Source: Saccoglossus kowalevskii
Taxonomy: Eukaryota > Hemichordata > Enteropneusta > Harrimaniidae
Length of the DNA stretch: 30,604 nucleotides
Assembly (NCBI RefSeq): GCF_000003605.2
Contig: NW_003116449.1
Location: forward strand, 362,722-393,325
Reading direction: 5' to 3'
The position numbers and the translations under genes were made by a program. Shown here one piece after another: positions 1-11,135 of the stretch. Below the pieces are notes generated by a model. The model did not search any database. It was not told the origin of the DNA and saw only the letters and a program-made list of their open reading frames with translations. The first letter of the stretch is position 1. Each line of letters opens with the position of its first letter.

Positions 1-267
1 ATTATTGTGAGGTTCACATCTATTCAAGACAAATACACACATTATGCAAATCACACATGTCATAGGTTTGTCATTTCTAAAGTAAACCCAAAAAATAACA
101 ACTATATATATGTGGCGCTGTTTCTAGGCAGAAACTGTGTGATTATTTCTTGGTGTAGTATACAATACATTTAACAACTTTAAGTGTACATACATGACAA
201 TGTAAAACAATAATTGAACACGTATATGAATGGGTACATATATGAATGGTTAAGTCATGTGACTTAC

Positions 268-2603
268 CGTCATGGCATATATAGTATCCGTACTAATGGA
301 ATCTGTTAAATTTTTCAATATTGGTGACAAACCAAAGCTTACAGCTAAGAATAAACAGATTGTCTTCATGTCATCCATTCCTACAATATGAAAAACATAA
401 CAAATGTAGCTGCCAGAAAAATACATCAGATTTGTCTATCAAACATTTTGATCAATACCTGCAAACAATGAAAAATTATGTCTACCTGATCCAAAATTGA
501 TAAAAAAAAATGTAAAAAACTACATAAAAATGTGCAAAAAAGATACACCAACATTGTTGAGGGAAACTCTATGGGGGTCAAAGTGTTAATCGCTTTTAAA
601 AGTGAATTTCTAATATGCACACAGGCGAGATAAAATTTTTGTTTTAATAGGATTTTGAAGTTGGTTATATTTATACTAGTTTATACTGCCTCCAATGACA
701 CCATTGTTCCATAAATCTCACCTTTTTATATATTTCTTTATTAATTTTAGAAATACACCAAAACCAGCATTTTAGTTTGAAATGATGATCAAAAAATGCT
801 ATCTCATAAATTTCATTATTATATCTGTCACCTTATCTCGTAATTTTGTGGTTTTGCACGGGATATCTGCATCCTACCACAAGTGAATTTCAAATATCGA
901 ATGACTGCGATATTTCCAAACTGGTAGACATTTTTGAAAACAAGGTGCATTGTGAGAAAGTCTCACTAATTGTTACCGTGTTCAGTTTCATACAACACGG
1001 TTATTACAAAGATATTGGAAAGAATACACTCAGACAGTACACAGTTGCATCAACCTCTTATGTTATGTCTGTTAACTATTCAGTCAATAATCCTGCTGTA
1101 CCGCCTATGCACAAACTTTGCAATATTCTCATAATAACCATAGACAAGTACCCGAAAAAATTGAATATCGTACTTGTTCTGTCTTTTCTATTGCGTCGCC
1201 CATCTACAATGTCATGTAACAGATATCCAAAGACTGTCATGAGGGACCCAACAGTGAACAATAACTGCGGAGATAGGGTGCCTTCTTCCATGTAAATAAA
1301 TGTAACAATAAACAAACAAATACTGAAATGAAACACAGAAATAAAAATTATCATATTAAAATTGTGAAAACTACTTTTTTGGGGGTGATTCATTGTAAAA
1401 ATAAGGTTATTCCACATATAACTGCCAAGGAATTTATAATGAAAGTAAAATGAATGCACACATTCACGTTACAGTCAATACTGTGTCAAAGATCAAAACA
1501 CAATCAGTTCATAGTAACCACTATTTGGGCAGTCACAGTGTGATTTATATTTGTATATAAAGGCAACCTACCCAGCCACTTGTGGCCAGCAGCATCCATT
1601 TTGGCTTTATCACCTGTCTAATGCCATTCTCAACTCAAGACTCAATGATATACCATTACTTACCTACTGAGCTGCTGTGAGACAACTCCAGACTCAATGA
1701 TCACATTTTGTAGCTTGTAAGTTCGAGTATTCACTGAAACATAGAAATTATAAAAAGATTAACATATTCAATTGTGGTTGTACTACAGAACAGGGGCTAT
1801 GATTGTATAGAAAATATTCTTACTACAGAAAAAAATCATGTTTGCTACATATTCTGTAAATCCCAGAATGTTAAATTTAACTAAAGTGCAAAATTACCAA
1901 AATAACGCAACAAATAAGCCATGATTTTTGGATATGCCCTGTGTACACAAATTTGATGATGTAATCACATACGTCTGTCAGAGTTACATGTACATCAGTA
2001 ATTTGTAATAATCTGTCTCAAAATATTCAACTGTGAGCTAAATTTAATATCACCACTATGATGAAGAAAATAACATTATATATCGTTATTGCACATACAC
2101 CCCTCTAAAACATATTCAAGAGTTGGTTTAGCCCACAGTTGACAGACTAATCCAACATACTTAGGGGGGTCAGTCATTTTAAATCATGAGGGAATGGCAC
2201 GACGAGTGGATTTCTAGAGTGTGACCAGGGACCAGTGTAGTTTTTTTATTTATTGTATGTAGTGTCTTTTATTTGTACTTTTTTAATGCGTCAAATGTTT
2301 TTACTGTCACCACTTGCATTTAATTTTGTTTCTCGGTGTCTAGCTTGTCATTTCTCGCCATTACCATGAATTTAAATGGTTGACCCCTTAGTCCGTTAGT
2401 AGTACTGTGGGGTGTCCGCTGTGGGTGGGGCGGGCTTGGCTGGGCTTAGAAAATTTAACATTTGCGATTTTGGAAAGCCTCATTTTATGCATTTTACCAT
2501 TTTTCTTCATTTCGTCAAGAAAGGAGTCATCTACATAATTATCTGGAACACCTTGGTCTTCGTAGAGTACTTTCCTCCATTTCTTTCGCTCTTTGACTGT
2601 CAT
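268..2603 (-). CDS. PIGC: PIGC, GPI-GlcNAc transferase subunit C (5' part, four exons; continues past left edge)
   Basis: Four coding exons on the minus strand: 2603-2498, 1733-1664, 1322-1174 and 380-268, all with GT..AG introns and matching phases (1, 2, 1, 0). They give the first 146 residues, about half of the usual ~300. Exon 1 carries KKWRKVLYEDQGVPDNYVD, matching the conserved N-terminus of PIG-C (WQKVLYERQPFPDNYVD in human). Exon 2 gives ESGVVSQQLS, exon 3 two hydrophobic segments around YMEEGTLSPQ and ending HDIVDGRRNRKDRT, exon 4 FGLSPILKNLTDSISTDTIY. PIG-C is a multi-pass ER membrane subunit of the complex that moves GlcNAc onto phosphatidylinositol, the first step of GPI-anchor synthesis. 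The start is the ATG at 2603 (A at -3). The same frame continues upstream to 2657 without an ATG. The human coding region is uninterrupted, so the introns are a lineage difference. The gene is head-to-head with CFAP157. The C-terminal half is not in the window. Confidence 0.95.
381..1173 (-). other. PIGC intron 3
   Basis: Donor GTACGA directly after codon fragment A at 1174, acceptor TGTAG before 380. The exon 3 reading frame stays open into this intron for 33 codons before a TAG, which could mislead a gene caller into a false C-terminus. The true continuation is the exon at 380-268. Nothing else gene-like was seen in the intron. Confidence 0.85.
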
Positions 2604-2879
2604 CGTGAATGGGTGAGGTGAATCTGGATTTCTGCTCAGCTTCGATAGTGGCGTCACCTGTCGGAATACATTTATCGTGTGATGACGGATTTGTCGGTCA
2701 AACGAAAAGAAAACAGTTTTCGATATTATGGTTAAAATGTGTCATCTTTGTCGCAACCTTGTTTTGTCACAAGCATCCCTGGGCGCAGACATTTTTAAAT
2801 TGGAAGTTTGCTGTTTCTTTCCTCTATGAATGGAGGAAAGACTATCATACACAAACAAACTCACACGTTTCTATTTGAG

Positions 2880-2887
2880 TGACGTCA
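2880..2887. promoter_or_regulatory. Perfect CRE palindrome TGACGTCA
   Basis: The full eight-base CREB/ATF palindrome lies between the two divergent starts, 277 bases from the PIGC ATG and 297 bases from the CFAP157 ATG. It is a good candidate for a shared activator site. That it is bound in vivo is inference. Confidence 0.5.
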
Positions 2888-2998
2888 TACCTTGACAACA
2901 AGGGTAGTACTTGTAGTATTTTTTTAAAGGTAACCTGCGTTATATTCAGTCGTACAGGCGTGTTTTGTGATTTATCTGTCGTTAATTCTAAATTTGGC

Positions 2999-3009
2999 TA
3001 TTTATAAAG
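2999..3009 (+). promoter_or_regulatory. TATA-like box upstream of CFAP157
   Basis: TATTTATAAAG lies 175 bases before the CFAP157 ATG and is followed about 30 bases later by the CpG-rich leader, which fits a transcription start near 3030. Two copies of CGCGTACG (about 3084 and 3108) sit in the inferred 5' leader. Based on position and sequence only. Confidence 0.35.
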
Positions 3010-3183
3010 GACTGAAAAGTCTTCCGGCCAGTGTGCCGCCGAGGGATCGGCGTGATTGTCGCGATATCCGCGGAAGAATCGATCGCGTACGTACGGGAGT
3101 TTCCGAACGCGTACGGCGATAGGGGTGTTTTGAGGACATCAAATTTTCCAAGTGAAGCGGTGTGAAATACCAAAAACACCAGT

Positions 3184-6100
3184 ATGCCACCAAAAAAGAA
3201 GGGAGGTAAGAAGAAGGGTAAGAAAAGTGGGAAGAAGAGTGGAAAGAAGTCTGCTAGGTCTTCCTCAGACTCGCCAGGAGAGAGTTTATCCGAGTTGAGC
3301 AAAGAGTTCTTCCTGATCCAGATACGAGATTTGGAGGCGAGATTGGCCAGGTTTGTTGTTGTTTTTTCAACTCCTTCTTTTTTACATACCGTGATACGTA
3401 TGTCCAATGTCACTATTCTGTATATGGGATGTCGTTTGTGTTTATATGTAATTTCATAAAATCATCCATATTATGTATATATGCACTTTATGTTTGATTA
3501 TCCCTCTGAACTTTTTATCATATATGTACATAAATAAATATTAGTAAAATGAAAATATAATATTATTTATACCTCGTAAATAATTTGAACATAGAAATGC
3601 ACAATAAATAGAAAATTAGTGTGAAAATAATGATTTATAATCACAATCTGCTTCATTTTTATTATTTTATTTTTTTAAATTAGAGTGTGGTTATTAATCA
3701 TATAAATATAACATACATGTATACATGCACATAGTGACATTACATTCCATACAAATCATTGAAATATAAATGTTCTTGATTACAATTTATATATAAATTC
3801 CATTTCATTCATTTATTAAATACATTACCAAATGTATTTGTGACTTTTATTGGAAACTGTTGTCTCGCTTTGCCTAAGATGTTTGACAACAGGCTGGATA
3901 TTGGGCAATATCACCTGGCTGACCACAGTATCCACAGGTTGGGCATTATATCTGTTATCCAAACATTGGAAAATACTTCTAGTAGGCTAACTGTGGGGCA
4001 GGCAGTATCCCTAGACTGACCACAATATCCTCAGACTAAGCTTTATAAGCTGACTGTTGACTGACCATAATATCCCAAGGCTGACCACAGTATTTCTAGG
4101 CAACACAGTTATTACATGTATATATCTACCAGTATGAACCTTTGACAATCCCATAAGCTTAATTTCTACCTCAGAACTGTGTCCGCCAATTATTGCAGCA
4201 CTATCATGCATCATTCAAAATGGCGTCTTCACGGCAAGACAATTACAACACACCAATGTAATGTAATAGCAAATACACATTTCATTTTTGTTTTTTGTTT
4301 TTATTTACTTCAGATACCAGAAAAAATGTGACGAGTTGGAAGTTGGGAGCACTAAATTCAAAGCCCAGTATGATCAGATGGCCCATGATAAGAAAGAAAT
4401 TGTTACATTCCTTAAGAAACAGCTGGAGCAGCGTAGTGACGAAATTGCAGACTTAAATGATAGACTTGTTGGTCTTCAGCAGGCGAAGGATGCTGAGAAG
4501 GATGCATACGAGCATCAGCTTACGCAACTTAGGACAGAATTCCAGGAAACCAAGGATCAGCTCACATCAGAAAATATGATTTTAGGTGAGATTGCCATTC
4601 CCTCATTTCGATCTCAGAGTTCATGCTGTGCAAGTGTTTCATCTCCAACTTACAACATACATGAACTAAATCTATCATATTGAAAATTGGGAATTATTGT
4701 TAGCGCCTATTAGTTTGATTTATCCATTTTTTAAAAACTAACGAAGCACTTTCACTGTCTATCATCCCCATTTTTTCATTTGCTGATTTCTACTCGAAAA
4801 CGCACCTTAATTTGAGATATGTTATGTGTTCATTATATCAGGAAATTCATTATAAAGGTGTTCATTATATTGAGGTTACAGTGTATCTGGCAATGGCCCT
4901 GTATACATGTAGTTACTGTATTTACTCTAACAGTAAATTATGTGGTTTAAGGTTATGTAAATGACCAAGTCCTGATATCACAGTCATGAGTCGGGCAGTA
5001 TGATAGTTGTATTAACCAATACGTAACCTTATAAAGTTATACATCTTTTTTTTTTGCTTGTATTAATAATTTAATGAGAGATTACAGGTAAAAAGTGACA
5101 AAGAGAAATGTTTTGCATTCATTGACAGATTTCTATCACGTGTGTTACTGCATCTAATGTAAACAAACTGTGAAGTCAATTACTGTAAAATATTTGTATG
5201 GAGTTTATTTTCACTGATTTTTGGCAAGTTGAATGTAAAATATTGGTATATTCACTGGATTTTATTTTTGCTGAATCACTCCTTCAGTGAAAATAGTGAA
5301 AATTAATTCCAAGTGAAAATAAAATATTTGACAGTACTTTGAATGTGTTCAATGTTAGTGACATAGTTTTCCCCATATAAAGGACACATTGAATGGCAGA
5401 ACAAGTACAGATACAGTTTGAGACAAATGTAGTACAAAGTTTTACAAAACAAGAAATTACATTGTTTTTGCTGCTAGATGTATGTTTCAATATTTTCAAT
5501 ATTTGAATGATATGCAATAAATGACAATTTTGGTTTCTGTGCATTTCTGTATCCATGACTAATGTCTGTTCTTTGTGTCACTCTAAGTGCTTTATGTAAC
5601 AAAGTTTCCAAACTCCATTTCAGGTGGCAAACTAGCTTCACTTGAAGAATTTAAAGTCCAGAAAGAGGACTTGATGGCAAAATTTGCGCAGATGGAAGAA
5701 GAATTAGAACAGCAGAAAAGAGAACATAAAGATGTGATATATGACTTAGAAAGGAAAGCTGTTGTAGACAAAGACAGGTGAGTAGAAGCCAAAGTGATAC
5801 ATTCATAAATAGATCATAGAACTTAATTTTAAAAAATGAATGATTAATGAACAGTCCTGCTTAAATATGCTTGAATAAATAAAACAATGATAATTAAACA
5901 GGCTTCTAATTTTATTTGTTTCAAAAAATCTTATGTTTTTATTTGGCCAGTTTTCCAACTACAATATTTGTATATACATTTAAGTTTTTAAATATATTTT
6001 AATATTTCGCCATATGATGCATATTCATTGTTTGCATGGTAAAATTTTAATCTAGTTCTCTAAAAACAAGTTTGGTGCAGCATTTTAAAATTTTTCTGTC

Positions 6101-9100
6101 ATTGCTTTGTTTATTTTTAGACCAAATGGATTTAATTTCTCCATTGGCACAGATCAAAAACATTTTTTGGAAAAATATCAAGCATTTGTTGTTGTTGTGA
6201 AAGGTGACAAAGAGTTGAGCAGGGTTAAAGAGACAGATTCTAATATTTGTTATAATTTATCACGAAATTATTTGTGAATTTACTGTTTCCAATGAGATTT
6301 TCTCTCCCATAAAACGTCATGTACTTGAATTTTTCCTATACTTCCCTGGTTTTAAGGTTAAAGAAAGAAATGGTGCAAAGGGTCAACCAAGTTGCCGCAG
6401 AGTTTCGAAAGGTGTCAAATAAACAGATGGCTGACACGACAAAAAGAACGATACGAGAGAACGTCAGTATCAATGCACAACTGGCCAAAATGTCCGACAA
6501 GACCTTGGAGTTGATTCAAGAAAATGATGAACTCAAAGCTAAAGAGAGGAAAAGTAGACAGCATATTGATATGCTGGAAGTAAATGAGAAAGAACTTGCC
6601 AAGAAAAACCATAGTAACCAAAAGGTTTGTATTTAAATGATTCCTAACAGTAATTATGTCTTAATTTTTGTGTGACAAGACAAAGTGACATATCATCTTC
6701 TTTAATTTCTCTTTGTTTCTCACTCGATTTGATGTTTTTTTTTCTTACTTTATTTGGAGTAATCTTACATAATGTAAGATCATTTATTTTAACTCAAAAG
6801 ACTTTTCAGGTGCTTTGTATGCAATTTATTTTCACTGACTTTTGATGAGTTGAATGTAATTCATAGGAAAATATGTATATTCGCTGGATTTTATTTTCAC
6901 AGGAATTATTCCTTCAGCGAAAATAGCGAAAATTATTAATTCCAAGCAAAAATAACATATTTCACAGTATGTTAACAATCTCTGGTGCTTGAAATTTTTA
7001 TGAAATTTTATTATTCACTGTAATTCCATCAAGGTCTCAACCTACAATAAAATTCTTCACACTATTTTACACATAGAACTAATCTGTCAAGTACCAACAT
7101 TTTATAAAATTAAATATCAAATAGTATACAGCGTCATTCGCAATCGAACAATTTGTCCAGAGTATACATGAACCAGATTTATTGTTAGGGTTCAGTGTAA
7201 ACCCTACAGGTAACAATTAAATGAACAGCGAAAAAATTGAAAAAATGGTGAAAGCTGCTAGAACCAATATATATAAAAAATAGTACATGTAGTAGGTAAT
7301 TGAAGTTCTTGTTAATAATTTAATATAACCAGAAGAATCAGACAATAGCCTTTCATCAAATATAATAATTATATTTATATATATGTAATATTCATATCTA
7401 TTATTTAGAAATGATTACTTTGCCTGGAAAATCTGGCTATATGTAATAATTACAAAAGACTATGATTACTTACTACCATTTTCTATATCACATACTATCC
7501 ATTGGTGTCTAGGTGTAATACTATGAGCCTATCACAAATATATAAACATTTTTGTTTTGGGAATTTTTTTTATTCACGATCTAAAAATAAACACAGAGTT
7601 ACACTGAGACATTGCGCTAACTGCATGTGTACTTGGAATTTCTCTATATTTTCTCCACAACAACTGATATATAACTGCATGTGAAATTGTTTTTTGCCTT
7701 CATCCATGTTTTTGTTTTGCCAATATAAACAGGAATAGATAATACAACATGTATTTTATAATACTTGCTCAACACATTTTCCATCCCTTGTAAAGGCAGA
7801 TACATTATTTTGTTTATATTAAAGCGGGGGATGCGTCACCTGCGCATACGTCAGATGACCATAGCGTGTCAATGTTTGTAACAGTGTATATTGTTATACT
7901 ATAGGTCATCAGAATGCTGACTGAGAAAGCCAAACAACAAGAAGCCATGCTAGCAGAATATGACATAAGGGAACAGGAATACCAAGAACTTGAGACTGAG
8001 CTAATGTTGCTACGGCAACAATCAGAATCCTTACGAGAGGAGCTTGGGAAGATTAGTCAGGAGTATGAACAGCAGGAGGAACTTCTTGAGAAGACAGTCA
8101 TGACGAAGGAAGAGATAGAAAAGAATAAACAAAAGTTGGATAAAATTCTCCAAGAGGCTGCACACTCGCTGAAAATCATACTTACAGTAAGTGATACCAA
8201 GAAAGTTACACTCTTAGAGATTTAAGAAAAAATAATTGAGTAATATGAGATAATTTCTAACCAACACCTAATATTTCCCTCAATAATAACGGTATATCAT
8301 TTTACATATTTTGAGTATAGTTTCTTATTTCCTGTTTCCGTCCGTGACATCTCTAACATTTTCTCAGAAATTGTGCAGCAGATATTGATGAAACTTGGCA
8401 GGTTGATGAACAAGTCTCTGTCGAATATGCACATAATTTTTTTTCCAGATCTGAAAATTCTAAGTGGGTCTTTTTCATGATTTTCATCCAAAATTACCTC
8501 TCCCTACAACACTGAGAGAACAACTGAGCATGCTCAGAATAAATTATTAGCTTAGATTGTAATGCTGGGGTTTTCATTGATCTGAATCAGTGACAGAAAT
8601 AGATTTTGTTTGGTTTTATGAAAAATTAATGCTGAAATTTTGAAAAAAATGGTCAGAAATGTTGTTGTATATTATATCTTTAAACTGTAAAAATTGCATT
8701 CCATTATAAAAAGCCATCACTGAAATACTGGGTGACAAAGTTAAAGATCAGTGGAAACACTTTGCAGTTACTGTTTATGAATCTTGGCCAGGCACGTTGA
8801 CACATGTGGTCTAAATATAGCTTCAGTTGTCATTACAAATCTCACTGGAAACTGTAAAGGGGTCTCAGGGCTACATTTTGTTGAGAATTATAGTGGTGAT
8901 ACTGAAACAAACTCAGGTCCTGGTAATATACAAAGACCTGAATTAACAAAGAAGTCAAGTTGTTCATCAAGGTTTACTCAGATTTATGAATGCAGTTTCT
9001 TGAGACATACCGTAGTTTGGTTGCACTTGTGTATTCTGAGATTTTGGACATGGGTCAATGGATGTTATCAGTACAATACTAGATTAAGGGAAATCATTTT

Positions 9101-11056
9101 ATGATGAATTGTGCCCACATAGAGTACATTAATTTAACTGTTTGCAGATGTTTATTGAAACCTCACATGATGTATTTACATTACGGATAACTTTCATTTC
9201 CAGTCTAACGACGCAGAAGAGGAGTCAGCTGATCCTGATTATGATGACATATCAGCTAGGGACAGTATGCTGGAGAATCTGCTAGTGATATTGAACAGTG
9301 CAGCAGCCATAGGTGTGGGACCGCCACCTTCAGATTTTAGAATAGTTAAAGAGCCAACATACAGGAAGAGTGCTAGTCCAATGCCTGGTAGTGGAAGGGG
9401 AATTAAACGAGGGTAAGCAGCTACAAATTATCACACATAAATTCCAAAAGTCTGAGAGGATAGAGTTTAAATGGATGTCACTTAAGTTTCACATCATGTA
9501 ATTGTGTGTCACAGATGGCTATTTGTTCATTTCCTTCATGTACACGTTCATTTGGGGCAAGATAAAAATGCATGAATCTAAAGTATAAGCACATAACAAA
9601 TTCTGATATGATGAAAAAAAAAAGGAAAAATCAAATGAGAGTAAAAATTATCGCATGCGTAGAGACTAGTGCATTTGTAGTTAATTGTACATTGAACAGA
9701 GAAGCGAACTGAGGGTTCTTTTTAGGTGTAGGTTATTGTGAATCACCTGCAACATTTAAAAAACCAAGATACACAATTTAATTTTTACACTATTTACACA
9801 GATATTATACGAAAAAATTATTTTTGGTGAGTTTCTGTGATAATATTGTGAAATGAAAACAGTTTACAATTGTTGTTAAATTTTTGTTCTTTGATAACTT
9901 TACAGATCAGCTCCATTATCACCCATCGCCCGTGGTCAGGGATCTCTTCCACATTATAAGCTAGGTGATCTAGGACTCGTACCCAGACCTAGGGATATTG
10001 TACTGTCATCAAATACGACTAGGGCATTATCACCAACTAGCAAACTGAATAGGCTTCGTGGAGTCAAGACTAGGTCTGTTGGGGTACAGACTGCCAGTGG
10101 GCCTAAGGTATGCACAGTTGACTTTCCTATAAGATTGAACCAGTAGATTATACTACTTTTATTACTGTAAACTACTTTATTTTAGCTGGAATTAATTTTC
10201 GCTGTTAGGTGTTTTGTATGGAATTTATTTATTTATGGATTTTTGACCAGTTGAATCTAAGATGTAGGAAAATAGGTATATTCGCTGAAGGAATGATTCA
10301 GTGAAAATAGAGAAAATTAATTCCAAGCGAAATTAAAGTATTTCACAGTATTTCATAAAGGAAGATTGTTGTCACGCCATGTGTTGTTCAATATGGGGCC
10401 GATAGTGACGAATACGATGCATGTAAAATACATTTAAATTTGAACACACACTGCGCAATGACCACCGTCCTTTATGAAGTGTGAAGCTACTTTTTTTGGT
10501 ACGTCTTTTACTGGTGTAATCAGTTGATTTTTATTGATCGGCAAACGTCTTTATTGTGCAAAAAATTATTATTTAATCACAACTCATGTCTTTTGTTATG
10601 TTTATAGCATAACTTTTCTTAGTCATAGTAATTTAGTAAAGCGTGAGGCAGACCTTTGGCACCTTTTTAGGAAAAATCAAGTGACTACACTAGCCCTTAT
10701 TATTAAACGTGATAATTGTGTTTGTTAAAAATACATACATGTATATGTGTGAAATACATTTTAAATTCTCACTGCTGTGTCAAGTCAGTGGTCTATAGAT
10801 TTCTAGCTCTCATTACACAATATTGACTGCTGAGAATATGTGTTCCCATTGGAGTGTTTTGCGTATCTTTCTTTATGAACACTTAGATTGTAACCTATGA
10901 TCCATGATTTTTATTTTTCAGTCAGTATTTTATGCTGATCAGCTACTGTCCCAAGTTCCATCCGATACGCGTGCTACATTAGTGCAGGAATTCAAAGTAA
11001 AAGACCGGAGTTTAGGACCTGTGCTGGTGAAAGGAAAGAAAGTAGTAGCACATTGA
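3184..11056 (+). CDS. CFAP157: CFAP157, cilia- and flagella-associated protein 157 (complete, eight exons)
   Basis: Coding exons 3184-3350, 4314-4585, 5624-5777, 6357-6624, 7905-8186, 9204-9412, 9906-10107 and 10922-11056 join in frame to 1689 nt, giving 562 residues (human protein about 520). The product has a lysine-rich N-terminus (residues about 3-24), then a long coiled coil (about 38-380), a Ser/Pro/Arg-rich region and a short basic end. Conserved blocks include [40 protein letters not shown] (exon 2/3 join), [16 protein letters not shown] (exon 3/4 join), [10 protein letters not shown] (exon 4/5 join) and [14 protein letters not shown] in exon 7, all recognisable in vertebrate CFAP157 (for example GDLGLVPRQ). 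In mouse the gene is a FOXJ1 target needed for normal sperm flagella, and the protein associates with basal bodies and microtubules. The ATG at 3184 has A at -3. All introns begin GT and end AG. Copies of three MITE families lie in introns 2, 4 and 7. Confidence 0.96.
3890..4105. repeat. Degenerate minisatellite in CFAP157 intron 1
   Basis: Variants of CTGACCACAGTATCC followed by CTAGG or ACAGG recur about six times (for example near 3919, 4014, 4059 and 4080), separated by diverged spacers. The copies are too uneven for a clean unit length. It is intronic, with no coding signal. Confidence 0.5.
5181..5336. mobile_element. MITE family A, full-length copy (CFAP157 intron 2)
   Basis: A 156-base element starting TACTGTAAAATATTTGTA and ending AAAATATTTGACAGTA, so its ends are inverted repeats of about 16 bases. 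The outer TA on each side would fit the TA target duplication of Tc1/mariner-type elements. It has no coding capacity. Related copies lie at about 6806, 10163 and 23538 and share GATTTTTGrCrAGTTGAATG and GTATATTCGCTG blocks. Confidence 0.65.
6806..6969. mobile_element. MITE family A, copy with degraded left end (CFAP157 intron 4)
   Basis: Shares TTTATTTTCACTGACTTTTGA, GAGTTGAATGTAA, TATATTCGCTGGATTTTATT, CCTTCAGCGAAAATAGCGAA and the terminal TATTTCACAGTA with the copies at 5181 and 10163. The first bases of the left inverted repeat are not recognisable. Confidence 0.6.
7821..7885. mobile_element. MITE family C, partial copy beside CFAP157 exon 5
   Basis: The stretch beginning AAAGCGGGGG, with GCGTCACCTGCGCATACGTC and GACCATAGCGTGTCAATG, matches the left half of the longer element at 17880. 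It ends about 20 bases before the exon 5 acceptor (7903-7904). The right half is missing. Confidence 0.55.
8784..9104 (+). pseudogene. Possible LINE ORF remnant with 2A-like motif (CFAP157 intron 5)
   Basis: A short open frame inside intron 5 contains [10 protein letters not shown] (around 8894-8923). This resembles the GD[VI]ExNPGP motif found near the start of many invertebrate non-LTR retrotransposon proteins, but the conserved NPGP is NSGP here. No other domain can be seen and the frame is not part of CFAP157. It could equally be chance, since only one motif supports it. Confidence 0.25.
10163..10350. mobile_element. MITE family A, longer copy (CFAP157 intron 7)
   Basis: Starts TACTGTAAACTACTTTATTT and ends AAAGTATTTCACAGTA, with the shared internal blocks GTTTTGTATGGAATTTATTT, TTTTTGACCAGTTGAATC and GGTATATTCGCTG. 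It carries extra sequence near its left end (TTTAGCTGGAATTAATTTTC) that is also present in the 23538 copy. A second element begins directly after it. Confidence 0.65.
10352..10478. mobile_element. MITE family B, copy with ~40-base inverted repeats (CFAP157 intron 7)
   Basis: The left end TTCATAAAGGAAGATTGTTG and the reverse complement of the right end, TTCATAAAGGACGGTGGTCA, align over about 40 bases, out to a shared TGTTCAA. The 127-base element is therefore mostly stem with a short AT-rich loop. It has no coding capacity. A diverged relative is at 28069. Confidence 0.6.
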
Positions 11057-11135
11057 GGCGAGATTCCATTCATTGTTAGACAGTCCAAAATCCCAAACAG
11101 ACCATAAATATTGTGTGCAGAGAGCAGACTTTTAT

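Larger units (their letters stand above)
2604..3183. promoter_or_regulatory. Divergent intergenic promoter region between PIGC and CFAP157
   Basis: The start codons of PIGC (2603, minus) and CFAP157 (3184, plus) are 580 bases apart and point away from each other, the usual layout of a shared bidirectional promoter. The segment holds a perfect CRE palindrome (2880-2887), an inverted repeat CCTTGACAACAAGG just after it, a TATA-like box near the CFAP157 side, and a CpG-dense stretch at about 3030-3120. I looked for a consensus RFX X-box, expected for a cilia gene, and found none. Shared regulation is inferred from layout only. Confidence 0.6.

Noticed and set aside
1..267. Next PIGC exon at the left edge.
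   Set aside because: No minus-strand frame matches the expected hydrophobic continuation, so the next exon lies outside the window.
1000..1173. Apparent PIGC continuation with in-frame stops (…LLTE, stop, …, DATVYCLSVF), suggesting a pseudogene.
   Set aside because: The similarity to the vertebrate LTESVSTDTIYAMSVF stretch is chance. A GT donor at 1173 and the exon at 380-268, which encodes the true LTDSISTDTIYAM segment in the right phase, show that this is intron 3.
846..1295. Long open frame on the plus strand (149 codons).
   Set aside because: It overlaps PIGC exon 3 and its intron antisense and has no recognisable domain.
2604..2657. N-terminal extension of PIGC from 2657.
   Set aside because: The codon at 2657 is GTG, not ATG. 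The first ATG in frame is at 2603 and fits the family's N-terminus.
2604..3183. RFX X-box in the CFAP157 promoter.
   Set aside because: GGTAACC near 2930 gives one half-site only; the second half does not match the consensus.
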